DNA of 46,063 nucleotides. Origin: Ophioceras dolichostomum (Eukaryota; Ascomycota; Sordariomycetes; Magnaporthales; Ophioceraceae). The stretch is taken from assembly GCA_003049485.1 (NCBI GenBank), contig PYST01000309.1, positions 1-46,063 on the forward strand. The letters run 5' to 3'. Shown here in pieces: positions 42,260 through 46,063 of the stretch (positions are counted from its first letter, which is position 1; every line of letters begins with the position of its first letter). A program made the position numbers and the translations under genes. The notes beneath the pieces are model-generated. The model worked only from the letters and a program-made list of their open reading frames with translations. It was not told the DNA's origin and searched no databases.

Positions 42260-45200
42260 GGCAGCAGCAGATGAACGCGGGTGTGATGAATGCCATGGGG
42301 CAACCGCCAGGCGCCTTCAATCTAGAGAGCATCATCAGCGAGCAGAAGTCCGGAATCATAGCTCAGGAAGCCGGCCAGACAGTCGTTCCAGCTAGTACGC
42401 CGCAGAACCGGCTCACAGCGCCACAGGGGGGACTCAACATGCAGCAACAAGGCCCCGGACAACAGCAACGACCGCCCCAGATGCAGCAGCCGCAGCCGCC
42501 TTCACAACAACAGCAGCAACAACAAGCATTCAACCTGCAGCAGGCACAACAGCTTAAGCTAGAACAGGCCAATGCTCAGACCCAAGCTCAACTACGAGCT
42601 CAGGCTGTAGCACAAGCCCAGGCGAACGCCCCGCTGCAGGGTCAGCCAGGCGGACTCACCGGCCCGTCGCCGACATCGCAAAGCCCAGGAATGGGCACGC
42701 TCAACACTCCAGTTAGGCAGACGCCTGTATCGATGGGTCAGATGAACCCACAGGGTGGAGGGCCAGGGCCGATGCTCGACCCTCGCTTCAACCAGGCACA
42801 GCAACAGAGGGCAGCAATCTCGATCACCGGCAACATCAACAACGGCATGAACGGCGGCATGAATGGCATACCTGGCGGCGCCAACAGCATCAACCAAATC
42901 CTGCAGAGAATGGGGCCCGAGGAGCGACGGCGGTTACAGGGTATTTCGCCGGACAAGCTCGCGGAGCTGATGATGAAGTGGCAAGCCAGCCAGATAGCAG
43001 GTGCTCGGCCGGGCCAGCCGGGCCAGCCAGGCCAGCCAGGCCAGCCAGGTCAACCAGGCCAGCCGCAACCTCAGGGCATGCCTTTCGGCATGGGCGGCGC
43101 GGGCAACCCGATGGTGATGGCCAACGGGCAACCCAACCCCGGGGTGCCGGCCCACCTGCAGCAAGTCTACTTGCAGCAGCAGATTGCGCGTGCCCGCATG
43201 GGCGTGCAGGCCGCGGCCGCGGCAGCGGTTCCAGGTAACAACCAGCAGGCCATCATGGACAGCATGGACCTTCCCCCACAGATCCACCAGGTGCTTCCTA
43301 ACGTGAACATCGAGGGGAAGAAGTGGAGGGACCTGAAGGCTTGGCTCTCCCAGAACCAGCTACCGGACCAAACGAACGCGAATCTCTTGAGAATCCAGCA
43401 CGCGCAGTTCCGCGCCATCGTCGAGAGGAAACAAGCAAGCATACTGCAGCAACCGCCACCGCAACCCGGTCCACCGCAGGCACCACAGCAGCCGCCACAA
43501 CCTCAGCCGTCGCAACCGCAACAACAGGCACAGCAACCACACGCTCAACAGCAACCCCCGCAGCCAGCAGCCCAGCAGCAACAGCAACCACAGCAGCCGC
43601 AGCAGCCGCCTCAGCAACCACCACAGCAAAATCCTCCGTCGTCCGTAACCCAAGGCGCGGGAGCGATTCCCGCCGTGACGCAGCGAGGGGGGATCGGCGG
43701 AGGGCCCATGGGACTGAATATACCTCTGAGTGTGCCACCAGGCATGCCGCCCTCGCTCTTGCAATTTACCCCTGGAGACGTATCGAACATGAATATACTT
43801 CGTCAGAACCCCAGGTTCGCCAACTCGCCGGATGATCATCTGCGTTATTTCATCCTGAAGATGAAGGTCGATAACTGGCTCAAGATGTCGAAACACCAGC
43901 AGCAACAACAGCCAGGACAGCCAGGACAGCCAGGACAGGCTCAGGCACTGGTCCAGCAGCCAACGGCAATCCAACATGGCATGGGCCAGGCGGCTCAGGC
44001 AGCGCAGGCGGGTGCCCAAAAGCCACCGGCAACATCGGCTCCCGGTCCGATCCCGGCGACGATGGCCGAGCCGCAGTCCGCGTCATCAACGGGCCCCAAC
44101 CAGATTCCGGGCCCCGCCGGCCGAGGCAACAACCGACCGGCGCCGCAGCAGAACCGCCAGCCGCAGCAACCGCCCCAGCCGCCAGCCGCACAACGGAACA
44201 ACCTGAAGCGCTCTAGTCCGGATGATACGCCCGACCAGAAGCCGCAGCCGGCAGCGGTGCCACCGCAGCAACAGCAGCCACAACAAGCCCACGGTCAAGC
44301 CCAGCCGCCCCAGGCAAACCAGCGCCCAACCGGACCTGGCTTCGGCCCTGGTCAGCCCGTGCCACAGTTATCTGCCGAGAAGCTTGCCCAACTCAACCCG
44401 GAACAGCGGGCGAAATACGAGGCCTGGAGGGCCCGTGCCGCCGCTGCTCAGAATGCCGCACAGAACCCCGCTCAGAATGCTGCTCAGAATGCTGCTCAGA
44501 ATGCCGCTCAGAGTGCTACGCAGAGTGCTTTGCAGAGTGCCGTGCAGAGTGCTTCTCAGAGTGCTTCTCAGAGTGCTGCTCAGCAAACGGCTCAAAATCT
44601 GCTGAACCGGCTCCGTGTGATTAGCCACGAGGAGATTCAAGCCATACAACGCGACCCTCCGGCGGATATCCCGATGACGGCCCCGCAGAAAGCAGAGATT
44701 GCGAAGAAGATCACTACTGTGGTCGAGGCCATGCAGAGGGTGAGCCGAGGACTGGCCAAGTGGTATCAGCTGACCGCGGACGACACCCGTGCTAGGCTAT
44801 TCTTCAAGACTGTAGGTTCTCCCCCCTTCACTCCGCCTTTGTTTTCGTCGCGTCCCTTATTCTCCATCTTTTCTATTCACATATGGAGTTGGCTCGAGTT
44901 ACTGGAGCTAGTCGCTGACATGATTCGATAAATAGCGATGCCGCCTCATGCGTCAATTTGTGGATGGCGAAAAGTTCTCGATCCTGAAGTCAACCTTCTC
45001 TGTCAATGCTACAGATCTCGACCAGGCACACATCATGGTGCAGAGCATGGTCAACGACTTCCGCGTTGCCGCCGAGGCAAACCGTACGGCCCCCGGAGGC
45101 GGGACGGTACCGCATGCTCAGGAGCCTACAAACTCCCAGGCGCCGCAGCCAGCACAAGCAGCGCAGCAACAAACCCACAAGCAGCAGCAGCAGCAGCAAC

Positions 45201-46063
45201 CGCCGCAACCGCCGCAGCCGGCCTCCCAAGCCCAGCCAGCCCCTCTCAACCAGGCCAACCTGGAGGAGAACACGAAGGCGCACAACAAGATGCAACAGCA
45301 ACACCAGAGATCTGGCAGCAAGAGCGGTCCCCCGGCAGCCCCGACCTCTTCACAGCCGCCTTTCTCCTTCGGCGCTACTTCGCCGCACGGCCAACCGGTC
45401 TACATGGGCAAGCAGACCGTCACGCAGGAGACGCTGCACCCGCCACCTCCGAAGCGGAAGAAGGGCAACAACGTTCCGCCGTCGCCGGCCCTGGCTCAAG
45501 GCTCGGCATCGTCGCCACAGAACAAGCCGCCCTCTCCTGAGGTCAGAAGGCAGGCGATTCCGGAGCAGCCCAAGCCGCCGGCGCCGGTGCAACAACCCCT
45601 GTTCCCTTGCACAGAAGCAAGCTGTGACGTTGGCGCGGTCGGGTTTACCACAGAGGAGGCTCGGGACGCGCACGTCCTCGAGGAGCACATCAAGCCGTAC
45701 GAGAACCCGGCCCAGTTCTTCCACGAGAACCTGGCCGCCATGCTGGGTCTGGACTCGGAGGGTCACGCAAAGCCGTTGGCCAACCCGGCCCAACAACAGA
45801 CCGAGACTCCGCAGCCGACGACGGCTCCCGCGATGGCGCCTTCGCAGTCCAGACAGAGCCAGACTACTGCGGCCGACACGCCCATGTCGAGGGCCGTCTC
45901 GATGAACCGGCAGGGAAGCGCGGCGGGGCCAAAGGGCGCGGACACAGGCAAGACACCCGCCAACCGGGCCGTTGTCACGCCACGATCAGCAACAACAACA
46001 GTTGCAGATGGCAGCGGCAAGCCGGGCGGCGGCGACGCCGCCTCGCAGTCCACTCCATCAGCT
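40898..46063 (+). CDS. MED15: Mediator tail subunit 15 (Gal11-like), 3' end outside the window
   Basis: Exons 40898..41070, 41345..41447, 41545..44811 and 44936..46063 (frame still open at the window end), 1557 codons visible. The start is ATG 40898 in GGCCATGGC. Donors are GTGAGT, GTACAA and GTAGGT; acceptors are TTTAG, TCTAG and AATAG. Residues about 35-108 form a KIX-like domain spanning exons 1-3: QQPILSGWQAGVQISDRLGK, ITNVILANPTLDLKQATQYG, IEFERKLFHEMPDKINYEKN, LQEMF. KIX binds activation domains. A long Q/P-rich region follows with two long polyQ tracts, a GQP repeat and an AQN/AQS repeat. Around residues 1140-1230 lies a conserved helical fungal Med15 region (EIAKKITTVVEAMQRVSRGLAKWY, then RCRLMRQFVDGEKFSILKSTF) that crosses the exon 3/4 junction, confirming the splice. 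Near 1406 a C-x4-C ... H-x4-H pattern (LFPCTEASC ... AHVLEEH) looks like a zinc finger. Acts in the nucleus linking activators to RNA polymerase II. Confidence 0.93.
41269..41278. promoter_or_regulatory. E-box palindrome CTCACGTGAG in MED15 intron 1
   Basis: Same decamer as at 38664-38673, located in the 274-nt first intron after a long CT/CCA-rich stretch. Possible intronic regulatory site. Confidence 0.3.
41648..41730 (+). repeat. CAG/CAA polyglutamine tract 1 of MED15
   Basis: About 20 glutamine codons with CAG and CAA mixed. The mixing lowers slippage, so the tract is likely maintained as protein sequence. Confidence 0.9.
42210..42270 (+). repeat. CAG/CAA polyglutamine tract 2 of MED15
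   Basis: About 16 glutamine codons, first mostly pure CAG and then CAA/CAG, interrupted by one CGG (arginine). Confidence 0.9.
43009..43065 (+). repeat. 9-bp GQP-coding tandem repeat in MED15
   Basis: Six consecutive GGCCAGCCG-type units encoding Gly-Gln-Pro; a shorter three-copy version recurs near 43915-43936 (GGACAGCCA). Confidence 0.9.
44449..44585 (+). repeat. 12-bp AAQN/SAQS-coding repeat in MED15
   Basis: About eleven units of GCTCAGAATGCT/GCTCAGAGTGCT type encode AQNA-like repeats that shift gradually to AQSA and then SQSA. The gradient suggests tandem expansion followed by point change. Confidence 0.85.

Noticed and set aside
1..46063. CRISPR arrays, intact transposons, biosynthetic gene cluster
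   Set aside because: I saw no regularly spaced repeats, transposase or reverse transcriptase motifs, or clustered secondary-metabolism enzymes on either strand.

Overview
The window is nuclear DNA of a filamentous ascomycete. Genes carry short introns (about 80-275 nt) with GTAAGT/GTATGT-type donors and CAG/TAG acceptors. A single 5S rRNA gene lies dispersed among protein genes. Several genes are typical of Pezizomycotina. The protein sequences and the C/G-ending codons in the ORFs look like Sordariomycetes, probably Sordariales (Chaetomiaceae-like); that placement is by eye. An N next to a long G run at 27921 indicates a draft assembly.

Left part (1-13.2 kb): a 5S rRNA gene (287-405, +); a fungal multi-pass membrane protein of unknown function (-); the bifunctional purine enzyme ADE5,7 (-); a divergent fungal-specific protein of unknown function (+) with a striking strand-composition flip inside its ORF; a broken fungal protein-kinase-like gene (-); a five-exon dsRNA-binding-fold-like protein (-); and the 18S rRNA-processing factor EFG1 (-).

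Middle (13.7-24.4 kb): three complete housekeeping genes in a row on the + strand. These are SEA4/Mio (SEACAT/GATOR2, TORC1 signalling), POB3 (FACT histone chaperone) and exportin-T/LOS1 (tRNA export). They are functionally unrelated and appear to be independent transcription units.

Right part (24.4-46.1 kb): mostly non-coding DNA. It holds a degenerate acidic ORF (26.0-26.8 kb), an M18 aspartyl aminopeptidase (-) with two in-frame start codons that could give mitochondrial and cytosolic forms, a 9.1-kb stretch with no credible gene but many microsatellites and pyrimidine-rich tracts, and finally MED15/GAL11 (+), a Mediator tail subunit that runs off the window edge after 1557 visible codons.

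I found no mobile element with intact coding capacity, no biosynthetic cluster, no CRISPR and no tRNA. The observations most worth following are the DNPEP alternative start, the microhomology-type deletion in the kinase-like pseudogene, the very long gene-free interval with upstream ORFs before MED15, the variant 5S gene with compensatory helix changes, and the compositional inversion inside the 5634-7394 gene.
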